Positions 1 to 8,738 of a DNA stretch of 40,446 bases are shown here, piece by piece. This DNA comes from Anaerolineales bacterium. Its GTDB lineage: Bacteria > Chloroflexota > Anaerolineae > Anaerolineales > E44-bin32. Below the pieces are notes generated by a model. The model was not told the DNA's origin, ran no database searches, and saw nothing but the letters and a program-made list of their open reading frames with translations. Where the stretch lies: the NCBI GenBank assembly GCA_011772595.1, contig WVZH01000465.1, positions 46,229-86,674 of the forward strand. The letters run 5' to 3'. Position numbers and translations under genes: made by a program. Positions within the stretch are counted from its first letter, which is position 1; each line of letters begins with the position of its first letter.

Positions 1-1260
1 AGCCCGCAGTTCGGGAACCCATTGTCGGATGTAGTCGCCGTGGGGATCGAATTTCTTGCTCTGGATTACCGGATTGAAGATGCGGAAATAGGGAGCTGCA
101 TCCGTTCCGGTTCCGGCGGTCCACTGCCATCCACCGTTATTGGCCGCCGGATCTCCGTCGATGAGATGCCGCATGAACCAGCGCTCACCCCAACGCCAGT
201 CGACCAGCAGGTTTTTAACCAGAAAGGAGGCGGTGATCATCCGTGCCCGATTGTGCATCCACCCAGTTTGCCGAAGCTGACGCATGGCGGCATCGACGAG
301 GGGATACCCCGTCCGGCCTTCACACCAGGCCGCGAAAGCATGTCTGTCATTCAGCCAGCGAATGTGATCGTAGGCTGGTCGGAAACTGCGTTCAAGCACA
401 TAGGGGAAATGATAGAGGATGGCAATATAGAATTCGCGCCAGATAAGTTCGTTCAGCCAGGTTTGCGCACCCTTGCGCGCTTGGTCTGAAATAGCGGATT
501 CCATCGCGCTCAGGGCAGCCACGACTGCTTGACGAGCGGACAGCATGCCAAATCTCAGATAGGGAGAGAGCTGCGAGGTGCCCTGCAAATCTATGCGGTT
601 GCGCTCGTCTGCGTATGTTGTTATGGGGCTATTCTCTCCATCCACAAAATCGTTCAATCGCCCGGTGGCTTCCACCTCGCCAGGTCGGAGCGGGATTTCC
701 GTTGGAATATTCGGGGTTGAAGGAATGGGATCACTGACAGGTCCGTCTGGCGTGTTAATCGCGTCGGGAGCGGGAAGCAGATGCGTGGCGTTTGGGAAGG
801 GAAGTTCCTTCCAGGCGCGGCTAAATGGGGTAAAAACCGTGTAGGGAGCACCATCCGCTTTGCGAATGGCAGCAGGGTGGTGGATGGTCAGTCCCTGGAC
901 AGTCGTAAGGGGGAGAGATCTTGCGATTCGTTCATCGCGTCGGGTGGCGTAAGGCGAATAGTCCTGTTCAGTGAAGATGTTCGAGGCTGCGACCTCCTCA
1001 ACCACCCTGAAGAGCACCTCCTCCGGATCGCCGTGACGCAGGATCAAGCGACTGCCTCGCTTGGAAAGTTCATTGACCAGCGCTCGCAATCCATCGAATA
1101 AAAACGCAAGACGTTTCTCTGCAGCCCTATTTGATTCGACTAGGCTTGGATCGAGGATAAAAACGGGAAGGATTTGATCGCCTGCCGCCAGTGCTGCTTG
1201 AAGGGCTTGGTTATCTGCTAAGCGCAAATCACGCCGTATCCACCATATTGAGGTCTTCAT
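1..1260 (-). CDS. phrB: Deoxyribodipyrimidine photolyase, C-terminus cut by window edge
   Basis: Light-driven flavoenzyme that splits UV-induced pyrimidine dimers in DNA. The minus-strand frame is open from the ATG at 1260 to base 1, giving 420 residues with no stop; family members are about 450-480, so roughly the last 40-60 residues lie outside. The N-terminus [14 protein letters not shown] is the antenna-binding photolyase domain signature. Near residues 240-260 the frame reads LSPYLRFG, and near 265 [12 protein letters not shown]. Around residues 370-395 [20 protein letters not shown] is the FAD-binding/catalytic core with its conserved Trp and Asn. It starts 66 bp downstream of the stop of the desaturase-like gene on the same strand, so co-transcription is plausible. 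A class I CPD photolyase is the best call; a cryptochrome-like role cannot be excluded. Confidence 0.95.
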   Translation of the reverse strand, partial: MKTSIWWIRRDLRLADNQALQAALAAGDQILPVFILDPSLVESNRAAEKRLAFLFDGLRALVNELSKRGSRLILRHGDPEEVLFRVVEEVAASNIFTEQDYSPYATRRDERIARSLPLTTVQGLTIHHPAAIRKADGAPYTVFTPFSRAWKELPFPNATHLLPAPDAINTPDGPVSDPIPSTPNIPTEIPLRPGEVEATGRLNDFVDGENSPITTYADERNRIDLQGTSQLSPYLRFGMLSARQAVVAALSAMESAISDQARKGAQTWLNELIWREFYIAILYHFPYVLERSFRPAYDHIRWLNDRHAFAAWCEGRTGYPLVDAAMRQLRQTGWMHNRARMITASFLVKNLLVDWRWGERWFMRHLIDGDPAANNGGWQWTAGTGTDAAPYFRIFNPVIQSKKFDPHGDYIRQWVPELRA

Positions 1261-1326
1261 CGCTGTTTAATCTCCTTATATCCAGCTGTCACCAAGGCAG
1301 AGAACTGGTGTGCGGGTTTAAAATGT

Positions 1327-2883
1327 CTACCTTTGGAGACAAACACTTTCCGCATTCACCGCACACATTGCCACATTATCTGATTGGTCGAGGAGGAGGT
1401 CTAGACCAAGCTCGTTGAGCACGGCTTCGGCGACCCGCAGACCACCCAGGGCAACCGCCGCTGTGGATTGCCCCGGGAAGATGCTATCCCCTACCATCCA
1501 CAGACCAGGGGCTAAACGCGGTCCCCACGCTCGCAGCAGATGGGTTTGCGGAAAGCCTCCAACCCAGCCCCATGCTCGATTGGTGAAGCGTTGGAATGTA
1601 ATCGGTGTTCCGGGGAGCAGGAGTTGGATGGCGTCGCGCAGTCCGGGCAGCGCCACCTGTGTGGCTTCGAGCATGCGTTGGGTATAGGCTTCTTTGTGTG
1701 TCTCGTATGCCTGCCGATCCCGATGGAACAGATCCCACCAAGGTGCGAGGTTGGTGTGCGAACTGATGGTCAGCGCGCGCATGCCATGCGGTGCGCGTGA
1801 AGCATCCCACGCCGGACTCAAGGAGAGGTAGATTGAATTTCCCTCACCAAGCGGCTTGCGCATGACGACTTGATGGTGCAGAGGGAAATCCCATGGGATG
1901 AGGTTTGCATCGACACCAAGATAAAGCATCATTGCGCCCCAGCCATCTCGAGGATGTGGAGGGAGGGTTTGCAGTTTGATCGGGAGGGGATCCTTCAGCA
2001 TCCGGGCGATATTCCAAGGCGGTATATTCGCGATGACTACATCCGCTGGGTATGAGCTCTTCCGCTTGGTTTCGACAACAAAGGGACGACCTCGTTCAAA
2101 AGCGATGCGCTGCGCTTTTTCCCTGTAGAGAATCTTGCCGCCATGATTACGAACGGCCTGCACGAGCGTCTCTGCGATGGTGCCCATCCCACCTTTGAAC
2201 TGGACGACACCGCGCCGGGGCATATCGAGGGCAGCTGCGCCGTATAGTGCGTTTGCACGAGCGCTCGTAGTCTGGGCAGAGATCAGCAATTGGGAATCCA
2301 CAAAAAGGCGCAATCGCTCTGAAGCGTGCCTTAGATGTGGGGCGACAGTACGGAAGGCATCCAGCATAAGCTGGGCTCGCAGGTGCTCTTTAGGCCTAGC
2401 CCACAACCAGGAGATGACACCGTTCATGAAAGATCCAAGGTCGTGAAAGGATTGTGGCGGCCAGGGAGGTCGACGCATGGCGAAATCCCAGAGTGCATCT
2501 GCGGTTCGCTCCTGCCAACGCCAAAAGTCGAGCGCATCGCGACCAAAAGTCGTGCGCCGCTCTTGCCACCTGCGGTCGTCCGTCCATCGCGCGATAGGAT
2601 CGGTTTGAGGCATATGCACGACCATTGCAGGATTGGTGGGTTGAGCAGGCCACGATGTGAAGCCTGCTGCCCTAGCTACCAGATCCATAGGACCGCCGGG
2701 ATAGAAGCCGGCGGCTAAGGTTGCTCCTGCATCAAAATTATAACCTTGGTGATGAAAGGTGCCCGCGCAGCCTCCTGGATAGATGTGGGCTTCAAGGACG
2801 GTGACGTCGAGGCCTTGTTTCGCTAGGACGGCTGCCGTAGATAATCCACCGATACCCGCGCCAATGACGACAATTCTATCCAT
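1327..2883 (-). CDS. FAD-dependent phytoene desaturase / carotenoid isomerase-like oxidoreductase
   Basis: Member of the COG1233 family of FAD amine-oxidase-fold enzymes that desaturate or isomerise carotenoids and related polyenes. The dinucleotide-binding motif [17 protein letters not shown] sits at residues 8-24, followed by the [15 protein letters not shown] flavin contact. The C-terminal family motif [12 protein letters not shown] with STAAVALGG is near residues 460-480. At 518 aa it has the usual length. It could be a CrtI/CrtD/CrtO-type desaturase or a CrtISO-like isomerase; the sequence alone does not decide. No phytoene synthase is in the window. It lies between a TIGR01777 epimerase and the photolyase on the same strand, a combination reminiscent of light-induced regulons (inference). 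Confidence 0.85.
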   Translation of the reverse strand: MDRIVVIGAGIGGLSTAAVLAKQGLDVTVLEAHIYPGGCAGTFHHQGYNFDAGATLAAGFYPGGPMDLVARAAGFTSWPAQPTNPAMVVHMPQTDPIARWTDDRRWQERRTTFGRDALDFWRWQERTADALWDFAMRRPPWPPQSFHDLGSFMNGVISWLWARPKEHLRAQLMLDAFRTVAPHLRHASERLRLFVDSQLLISAQTTSARANALYGAAALDMPRRGVVQFKGGMGTIAETLVQAVRNHGGKILYREKAQRIAFERGRPFVVETKRKSSYPADVVIANIPPWNIARMLKDPLPIKLQTLPPHPRDGWGAMMLYLGVDANLIPWDFPLHHQVVMRKPLGEGNSIYLSLSPAWDASRAPHGMRALTISSHTNLAPWWDLFHRDRQAYETHKEAYTQRMLEATQVALPGLRDAIQLLLPGTPITFQRFTNRAWGWVGGFPQTHLLRAWGPRLAPGLWMVGDSIFPGQSTAAVALGGLRVAEAVLNELGLDLLLDQSDNVAMCAVNAESVCLQR

Positions 2884-3185
2884 GTCCGCTGTTCCTACAG
2901 TCGTAAAACAAGTACGCCGTCCATCGTGCTCCCCCAGTTACCAGGGGCTCAATTCCACTGCGTGCGCACTCGTAGCGAGAGAACGGCGAGCATAACCATG
3001 GCAACCGAGGGATTAAACCGGCGAGATCTCCCCTCCAGAGTGTATCGGGGTTCCAACTGGAACGGATCAAGTTGCGCATGGGTTTGAGTAAGCCCGCAAG
3101 GATATGGCTCGTAGGCTGGCCAAGATTTGGTGAAATTCGGCGTTGAAAGGGAGCGGCGCATCGACGGATAATCTGTACCGAACCT
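2884..3185. other. Gene-free stretch between desaturase-like gene and epimerase
   Basis: About 300 bases between two minus-strand genes. The overlapping frames here give only short, low-complexity or Arg-rich translations with no recognisable family. I see no RNA gene and no strong inverted repeat. It may hold a promoter for the desaturase-photolyase pair, but no convincing -35/-10 pair was found. Confidence 0.4.
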
Positions 3186-4112
3186 TCATTTAAGCAAGTC
3201 CTTCAGCGCCGCTTCGGCTTCCGGGAATTTAAAGGTGAAGCCGAGTTCTTGCAGCCGTTCGGGATAAACGCGTGGGCCTTCGAGCAAGGTGCTCGCCATC
3301 TCGCCAAATAAAAGCCGAAGCACGAAGCCTGGAACCGGAACGAAACTGGGTCGACCCAGCACCTTTCCGAGCACGCGTACAAACTCACCATTCGTTAGCG
3401 GATTTGGAGCGGTGACGTTGAACGCGCCTCCTGCATGGGGACTGTCGACCAGGAATCGTATGGCGCGGATCAGGTCGTCGATATGCACCCAAGAGAAGCT
3501 CTGCTTTCCTGATCCTAGGGGACCACCCACAAAGAGTTTGGATTGCAACACCAGGGGAGGAAGCGCGCCGTCTTTTGGATGGAGGACAGGACTGATGCGG
3601 GTGACGATGCGACGAACTCCCAAGGTTTCCAGCGATTCGGTTGAGGACTCCCAGCATTCCGAACAAACGATTGAGAGAAAGCCTTCACCAGCCGGTGTTT
3701 CTTCTGTGGCGTGCTCGACAGTAGGCGAATAGTAATCGGCCCCTGAGAATTGAACCACCACAGCCGGTTTGCGGGTGGCAGCTTCAATGGCTTGTGTAAC
3801 GGCTTTTCCGGCGTTGGCGCGGCTATCGCAAATGCGTCGTTTGCGCGCCTCTGTCCAACGCAGGGTGAAGGGATTGGGTCCTGCGATACGCTCACCGGCC
3901 ATGTTGACAACGACATCAGCTCCATCGATCAGATGCCCCCAACCCTCCGTCGTTTCGCCGTCCCACGCTTCCAGGTGAGCCTGGGGAGGCAAAAGCGCCT
4001 TTTTAGCTGCTGGGTTTCGGCTTACAATGATCACATCTTGACCATCTTCTACGAGATTTGCAGCCAGTTCTCGCCCGATCATTCCAGTCCCACCAGTAAT
4101 GATCCATTTCAT
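3186..4112 (-). CDS. TIGR01777 family NAD(P)-dependent epimerase (SDR, YfcH-like)
   Basis: Extended short-chain dehydrogenase of the TIGR01777/COG1090 (YfcH/SulA-like) family. The 308-residue length is typical. The Rossmann motif GGTGMIG is at residues 7-13 and the family core FSGADYYSP is near 143-151. The central SPVLHPKDGALPPLV and the SWVHIDDLIRAIRFL segment are conserved in this family, as is the C-terminal half with FGEMASTLLEGPRVYP and LGFTFKFP. The ATG at 4112 follows a good ribosome binding site (GAGGAGAG). Substrate is unknown for the family. It is upstream of the carotenoid-desaturase-like gene and photolyase on the same strand. Confidence 0.92.
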   Translation of the reverse strand: MKWIITGGTGMIGRELAANLVEDGQDVIIVSRNPAAKKALLPPQAHLEAWDGETTEGWGHLIDGADVVVNMAGERIAGPNPFTLRWTEARKRRICDSRANAGKAVTQAIEAATRKPAVVVQFSGADYYSPTVEHATEETPAGEGFLSIVCSECWESSTESLETLGVRRIVTRISPVLHPKDGALPPLVLQSKLFVGGPLGSGKQSFSWVHIDDLIRAIRFLVDSPHAGGAFNVTAPNPLTNGEFVRVLGKVLGRPSFVPVPGFVLRLLFGEMASTLLEGPRVYPERLQELGFTFKFPEAEAALKDLLK

Positions 4113-4180
4113 TTCAAACTCTCCTCAGTTCCGCTTTTTTAACATTTTATCGTCTCATTGCTATCAAAGTGGACCCAAAT

Positions 4181-5280
4181 TTAAAAGATAGCTACCCGGA
4201 TGCTAGCAGTCTCCGGGTAGCTTATGGCATAAGGGAGGGAGAACAATTCGTACGCAAAACGGATGATCATGATTTCGAGCCGCTTTTCAAGATCTTCCGG
4301 CATCATCTCTGGGGGGTCGTTCTGATCGTAGGTCTGACCTGGAGGATACTCATTCAAGCGTACGAAGGGAACCCCGCCGCTGATAGCTGCATTGATCATG
4401 TCGATCGCGTGGCTATTGTCAGGTTGCGCGTGGTCTTTCTCTGATTGCAATCGCTGGTAAGGCACCTTGATCTGTTCGATGAATGTCAGCGCCTCGCGTT
4501 GTGACCAGAAGGCCTCATCGTCGCACGCGGACATACCCTCGATGGATCCGATCCCACCCACATCGGGTTCACACCCGTGTGTGGTATCTTCTCGATCGGC
4601 AGGACCTTCCCAATCGATCAAAAAGCGCACAGGTAGATCTGGGTAACGGGCCAAAGTACCCGAGGACATGGTGATCCCGTACGAATATGAAACCACGCCG
4701 ATTCTCTCAGGGTCGACGCTCGGCAGATTGGCCACCGTTTGAATGATCGTCGCCAAACCGTCCTGGTGGATGTGTCCATTCTTGTCCTCTGTCCCGTCGC
4801 TGTACCCGCGACCCTCGGGATCAAAGACGACGACGGTAAAACCACCGTTGGCGATTTTTGAGCGGTACGACGCTCACCTGTGAAAGACGATCCTTCGCCA
4901 AACCCGTCGGGAACGAGCACCAGGGTAGGCAGGGGCGTCCCGTCCCACCCCTCGGCGTTTACTCGCTGAACGTACATGCGATTACCGGACGTGGGGTTGG
5001 TCACCCAAAGTTCGCGGATGATGCCCTCCCCTAGTGAAGGTCGATCGGGAGTCTTGGTGGGTGAGTCGGGTTGAGGACTGGACTGCTCGGGAACGCAATC
5101 CGCTGGACAGTTTGCGGAGTTTTCCGGTCCCTCACAAACGCCATCTCCGCAGCGTTCATCTTTCGGTGCACCAGAAGGAGGTGGTGGCTCGGTTGGCTCA
5201 GGGGAGCTGAGGGTTTGTCCGAAGTTGCATACAGAGAGAACGACGAGCAAAGACAGGAGTAGAAACAAGCGAGCTTTCAT
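4181..5280 (-). pseudogene. Secreted alpha/beta hydrolase with a one-base frameshift
   Basis: Two minus-strand reading frames together make one protein. The N-terminal part (from the ATG at 5280) has a hydrophobic signal sequence, a Pro-rich linker and the Cys-rich motif CGDGVCEGPENSANCPADC. It then enters a hydrolase domain reading TLVLVPDGFGEGSSF. The second frame continues with FTVVVFDPEGRG, the nucleophile-elbow sequence VVSYSYGI and a long C-terminal part ending at 4181. The frames join at the run of five A (minus strand) at 4855-4859: one extra A would give AQKIANGGFTVVVFDPEGRG. This is either a recent disabling deletion or a sequencing error in a homopolymer. Probably an extracytoplasmic esterase or peptidase-like hydrolase; the substrate is unknown. 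Confidence 0.75.
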
Positions 5281-5477
5281 CACTCACAACTCTTTTCTAA
5301 CCATTCCGTTTGACACCGTAGAGGTTCAAGTGATTGAGATCCATCTCGCTTATTTCTTGATGGTTCATCGATGACGATGTTTGGTCGGGCAGTGCATCTT
5401 CAGTAGGCTTTACGCGCCAGAAGGTAGAATCTGGATTGAATACCGAGGGGTGAACGTTTAACGGTGTGTTGAATCAT

Positions 5478-5494
5478 CAGCTTCCGGGAAGCTG
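5478..5494. repeat. Short inverted repeat downstream of the GNAT gene
   Basis: A perfect 8-bp inverted repeat, CAGCTTCC/GGAAGCTG, separated by a single base. It sits just past the stop codon of the acetyltransferase gene. On the minus strand no T-run follows, so a classical Rho-independent terminator is not well supported; it may still be a transcript end or an operator. Confidence 0.3.
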
Positions 5495-5519
5495 GCTGTT
5501 TCCACCACGGGTGGGTGCC

Positions 5520-6107
5520 TCACTCGAAATGGTAGCGCATGATCACTCTACTGGGTGAAGGTCTAGAGACCTCGACAAAGCCCTCTTTTGCGTAGAGAGA
5601 GGGGACGCCCATGAAGCTGGATATGGGAGGCAACCGCTCCGTTCTGGGCTGTGTGGGGTAGGCCTCGATGACCTTTCCGCCCTGGCTGCGGACGTATTCA
5701 ATTGCAGCGCGGATCAATTGCCTGGCCACACCCTGGTTTCTGTGATCCTTACCGACGAAGAAGCACACAATCGACCAGACAGGCGCGTCGTCGACGCGCC
5801 TCAACACCGGGGAACGCTCGAGCGCGCCATATTGTTCTCGTGGCGCCACGGAGCACCAACCTGCGGGTTCGCCGTCCCTGTACAGCAGAATGCCTGGGAC
5901 GACGCCTGACTTAACGATGTCCTTCATCGCTTGTTTATTCCCATTTCCCTGCTGTGCTTCGAACTCGCGACGTTTCAATCGCCACCACATACACCAGCAT
6001 CCTCCGTAAGCGCCTCGCTTACCGAGGAGTCGCTCGAAGTCTTCCCAGCGATCAGGGGTGAGGGGATGGAATTCCATCGCTGTGGATTGTGAGGATGTCG
6101 TAGCCAT
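5520..6107 (-). CDS. GNAT family N-acetyltransferase
   Basis: 195-residue acetyltransferase of the GNAT fold, transferring acetyl from acetyl-CoA to an unknown amine. The acetyl-CoA pyrophosphate-binding motif A appears as VGKDHRNQGVARQLI near residues 118-132. It is preceded by the beta-strand VWSIVCFF and followed by YVRSQGGKVIEAYP. The N-terminal part GGCWCMWWRL, with clustered Cys and Trp, resembles the subfamily of small GNAT proteins annotated only as general acetyltransferases. The ATG at 6107 has a purine-rich stretch 8-12 bases upstream. It stands alone between the broken hydrolase and vapC. Confidence 0.88.
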   Translation of the reverse strand: MATTSSQSTAMEFHPLTPDRWEDFERLLGKRGAYGGCWCMWWRLKRREFEAQQGNGNKQAMKDIVKSGVVPGILLYRDGEPAGWCSVAPREQYGALERSPVLRRVDDAPVWSIVCFFVGKDHRNQGVARQLIRAAIEYVRSQGGKVIEAYPTQPRTERLPPISSFMGVPSLYAKEGFVEVSRPSPSRVIMRYHFE

Positions 6108-6151
6108 ATTCTTTTACCTGGAGAGACGAGCTTGCTCGATACGAGTTCCGA

Positions 6152-6559
6152 TCATTCGGGTATTATAAAGTCATCCAAATATACTGCAATGGATGGGAAC
6201 TCAAATAAGATCTGATGGTCGACTGTGATCAGAGGAACTTTCAACTCCTTGGCCAATGCAACAAATTCACAGTCATATGCGGAGCATGTACTTTTAGATG
6301 CTAATTCCAAAACAGGAAACGATGGGACTTGATACTCCCGACCTGTCATCAAGTTTGAGGCCGCGTTCATCATCGCCATCGCGTCTGTCAGGGAAAAGAT
6401 GTCTCTTCGAAGGTAAAGAGCCAGAACATTCCGAAATTCGTTTCTCCAGAGTAAGGGCGCTGCCCAATTCGGATCTTTCAGGTACGCCGATTCAGCCTGT
6501 GCGGATCTCTCACCCGAAAGATATAGATATCCTATGATGTTCGTATCGACGACGATCAT
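6152..6559 (-). CDS. vapC: PIN-domain ribonuclease toxin, VapC/FitB type
   Basis: Toxin of a type II toxin-antitoxin pair; VapC family PIN nucleases cleave RNA, often tRNA. The 135 residues show the acidic PIN residues in order: Asp in IVVDTN near residue 5, Glu in LLWRNEFRNVLALYL, Asp in CSAYDCEFVALAKEL, and Asp in PLITVDHQIL. The start codon overlaps the stop of the upstream antitoxin gene (ATGA at 6556-6559), so the two are translationally coupled. All expected catalytic acids are present, so the toxin is probably active. The RNA target cannot be read from sequence. Confidence 0.93.
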   Translation of the reverse strand: MIVVDTNIIGYLYLSGERSAQAESAYLKDPNWAAPLLWRNEFRNVLALYLRRDIFSLTDAMAMMNAASNLMTGREYQVPSFPVLELASKSTCSAYDCEFVALAKELKVPLITVDHQILFEFPSIAVYLDDFIIPE

Positions 6560-6798
6560 AATCGACCTTCCGTCTTGGCATTCCGGAAATCTTCATCCGT
6601 GATCCTATATGCCGTCGTTTTTTCGCGCAGGGTGCGTGCTTCTTCCAGAACTTCTCCGGGTTCGACTCTTTGACTGCGGACGGCACGCTCAATGCAAAAG
6701 ATGATCTCGCTGTTTATGCTGCGGTGATTGGCTCGTGCGGATTGCTTGAGGAGCGTGTAAAGATCATCAGGAATATTCTTGACAGTTATTGTAGCCAT
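6556..6798 (-). CDS. vapB: Ribbon-helix-helix antitoxin, FitA/VapB type
   Basis: 80-residue antitoxin that binds and neutralises the adjacent PIN toxin and represses the operon. The N-terminal half, ATITVKNIPDDLYTLLKQSA and NHRSINSEI, is an Arc-type ribbon-helix-helix DNA-binding domain. The C-terminal tail, ITDEDFRNAKTEGRL, matches the toxin-binding end of FitA-like antitoxins. It starts with ATG at 6798 after a GGAG ribosome site. The promoter and an inverted repeat directly upstream fit autoregulation. FitA-like fits better than classical AbrB-type VapB. Confidence 0.92.
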   Translation of the reverse strand: MATITVKNIPDDLYTLLKQSARANHRSINSEIIFCIERAVRSQRVEPGEVLEEARTLREKTTAYRITDEDFRNAKTEGRL

Positions 6799-6814
6799 CG
6801 TTATACTCCAAAAC

Positions 6815-6861
6815 GGTTCCTATTTGGAACCATTCTACATTTTGGATGCACAATTTGTCAA
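6815..6861 (-). promoter_or_regulatory. vapBC promoter with overlapping inverted-repeat operator
   Basis: On the minus strand a consensus -35 box TTGACA (6856-6861) is followed after 18 bases by TAGAAT (6832-6837), five of six bases of the -10 consensus. Immediately downstream, at the expected transcription start, is the perfect inverted repeat GGTTCC-TATTT-GGAACC (6815-6831). This is the natural place for the antitoxin or toxin-antitoxin complex to bind and shut off transcription. Boxes and repeat are seen directly; the binding protein is inferred. Confidence 0.7.
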
Positions 6862-7423
6862 GAAGAGTCTCGCCAGCCTCGTAGTAGTTATTTAGAAAAC
6901 CGCTCTCCTTTATCGGATAACCGGTTATTGGATTTCAATGCTCCCAGGGAGATTTGAGCCTCTGGTTTGGGCTTGAAAGGTCTACGTCCTGATCCACTCG
7001 GTGAGAGAGGGTGGTTTTTTCCGTGCGGTGAGCACTCTTATGAAACCTCGTATGTCCTAGATTCCTCTATTGCGGTAAATGATATGGGTTGTTGGAGATA
7101 TAGCGTCGCTAGCCCAGAATAACGATTTCGTATCATGGTTGCCTCCAACTCTCAGGCGATGCATCCTTCCGCGCTTTATGTGACCAATTGATCGAAGTTT
7201 CCCGACTAACTCGTACAAAGTTGATATCATTGAAAATGGCTGTATATCCGATAATATAGGGTAAAATTATCGTGTAATTAGTATTTAATCACTGGTTGGT
7301 TTGATAAAGGCACTCCGTTCTCGTTCGCCGTGGAAACAGAATTTGCATGGAAAAATGATCATATTGAGCCTAGCTTGAGTCCAGTGATTGGCTCATCTTG
7401 ATGAATTCATTGGAGATTTTCAT
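6862..7423. other. Gene-free stretch upstream of the transporter
   Basis: About 560 bases with no credible coding frame. It holds the decayed tRNA-Glu copy described separately. A weak plus-strand promoter-like pair, TTGAAA (7230-7235) and TAATAT (7252-7257) with a 16-base spacer, could serve the EamA transporter gene. Nothing else is recognisable. Confidence 0.45.
6942..7013 (-). pseudogene. Decayed tRNA-Glu-like sequence
   Basis: Read on the minus strand, this stretch aligns along nearly its whole length with the intact tRNA-Glu at 8631-8703. The D-arm/anticodon part is best kept: on the plus strand, GCTTGAAAGG and CTACGTCCT are identical in both copies and lie at matching spacing. The anticodon TTC is retained. 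The acceptor, T and anticodon stems contain several mismatches that would prevent a stable cloverleaf, so it is scored as a relic of a duplicated tRNA gene. Confidence 0.6.
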
Positions 7424-8368
7424 ATGGCAGTAAAAGAGCAAAGTCAACCTATCCCCAGGGCAAGAACTTTGGAGGGGGTTTCAGCATTGCCAGACCGATT
7501 AACCCTCGTCGCTTTTGCGCTTTTTGTTTTGTTTGCTGGTGGCGCGCCAGTTGCAATCCGCTTCACGTATGCTGAATTACCACCGTTCTGGAGCGGTGCG
7601 GCTCGCTTCGGCGCTGGTGCCCTCGTGTTCTGGGTGCTGGTGCTCTTTCGTAAAATCCCGATTCCCCGTGGGCAAGCACTAATCGGCGCCACCCTTTTTG
7701 GTGCTCTGAGTGTCGGTGGAGGCTTTGTTTTAGCTGCTTGGGGCTTGGTGAAGACACCCGCTTCCTTGGCTAGCGTACTTCTAGCATTGGTGCCACTGCT
7801 GACGCTTTTCTTTGCATATCTGCACGGATTGGAATCTTTACGTTGGCAAGGGTTTCTGGGATCGTTCCTGGCCGTGGCTGGAATCGCGGTTGTGTTTGGC
7901 GGATCTTCTAGTGGAGCGTTGTCCATCCCCCATGTGTTAGCCATTATTGGAACTGCCGCCTTCTTGGCTGAAGCAGGTGTCGTTGCCAAGAAATTTCCGC
8001 GCAGTCATCCGTTTGCGATGAATGCCATTGCGATGACGGTTGGGGTGATCATACTTGCTGCTGTCTCGCTTCTGAGCGGAGAGCGATGGGTGATCCCATC
8101 TCAGGCGAACACCTGGATCTCCTTGGCCTATCTTGTGTTTCTTGTCACAGTCATCGGGTTCGTTCTTTATTTATTCGTTCTAAGACGTTGGACGGCGTCG
8201 GGGACGTCCTATGGCTTTGTCATGAGTCCGCTCGTCACGGTTGTCCTAGCAGCCCAGTTGGCTGGAGAGCAGATCACGTGGGGCTTCATTGCAGGTGCCG
8301 CGATGGTGTTGTCTGGCGTCGTGGTCGGAGCCCTTTTGCCCTCCAGGGCGCGTGACAATGCTGGATAA
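7424..8368 (+). CDS. EamA/DMT family transporter
   Basis: Ten-helix inner-membrane drug/metabolite transporter of 314 residues. It consists of two EamA repeats: the first begins LTLVAFALFVLFAGGAPVA, the second follows the loop near HVLAIIGTAAFLAEAGVVAKK. Segments such as LASVLLALVPLLTLFFAYL and GFIAGAAMVLSGVVVGALL are typical helices of the family. The frame is open further upstream with a TTG at 7388. The ATG at 7424 is preferred because a GGAG ribosome site lies 9 bases before it and the family N-terminus is short. The transported substrate (an amino acid, nucleoside or other metabolite) cannot be told. Confidence 0.9.
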   Translation: MAVKEQSQPIPRARTLEGVSALPDRLTLVAFALFVLFAGGAPVAIRFTYAELPPFWSGAARFGAGALVFWVLVLFRKIPIPRGQALIGATLFGALSVGGGFVLAAWGLVKTPASLASVLLALVPLLTLFFAYLHGLESLRWQGFLGSFLAVAGIAVVFGGSSSGALSIPHVLAIIGTAAFLAEAGVVAKKFPRSHPFAMNAIAMTVGVIILAAVSLLSGERWVIPSQANTWISLAYLVFLVTVIGFVLYLFVLRRWTASGTSYGFVMSPLVTVVLAAQLAGEQITWGFIAGAAMVLSGVVVGALLPSRARDNAG

Positions 8369-8586
8369 TCTGGAAAACTACAAGTGAAGAGAATTGCACA
8401 GTAGCAAATGAGAAGTAGGGTGATGGACATGGATGTTGCATTCATAGGACCGCATGCAGCAACTCACAGACCGGGGGGCAATCATAGCTTTACCCCTCAC
8501 TGGGTCATATGATGGTTGGCTATCGAGTCCCATTTTAAACATTTCGTAATCCCAATCTTCTCGCTGTTCAAACCGGATAAAACGAC

Positions 8587-8619
8587 AAAAACCGTTCTAC
8601 ATCATATGTGGAACGGTTT
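8587..8619 (-). terminator. Rho-independent terminator after tRNA-Glu
   Basis: A 9-bp perfect stem, AAACCGTTC/GAACGGTTT (8589-8597 with 8611-8619), continues inward as ACAT/ATGT with a three-base loop. On the minus strand it is followed by TTTTT and a second T cluster, as expected of an intrinsic terminator. It lies 12 bases past the 3' end of the tRNA. Confidence 0.8.
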
Positions 8620-8630
8620 CTAATTGCGTG

Positions 8631-8703
8631 TGCCCCCACGGGGATTCGAACCCCGGTTTTAGGCTTGAAAGGCCTACGTCCTAGTCCCCTAGACGATGGG
8701 GGC
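8631..8703 (-). tRNA. tRNA-Glu (anticodon TTC)
   Basis: Complete cloverleaf on the minus strand. The acceptor strands GCCCCCA and TGGGGGC pair fully with discriminator A. The T-arm reads CGGGG-TTCGAAT-CCCCG. The anticodon loop CTTTCAA is closed by TAGGC/GCCTA and gives anticodon TTC (glutamate). The CCA end is not encoded. An intrinsic terminator follows. It reads in the same direction as the dnaC-like gene whose stop lies just upstream. Confidence 0.97.
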
Positions 8704-8738
8704 AACGGCGGGATTGTACCATGCGCCTGAAAGCAGGG

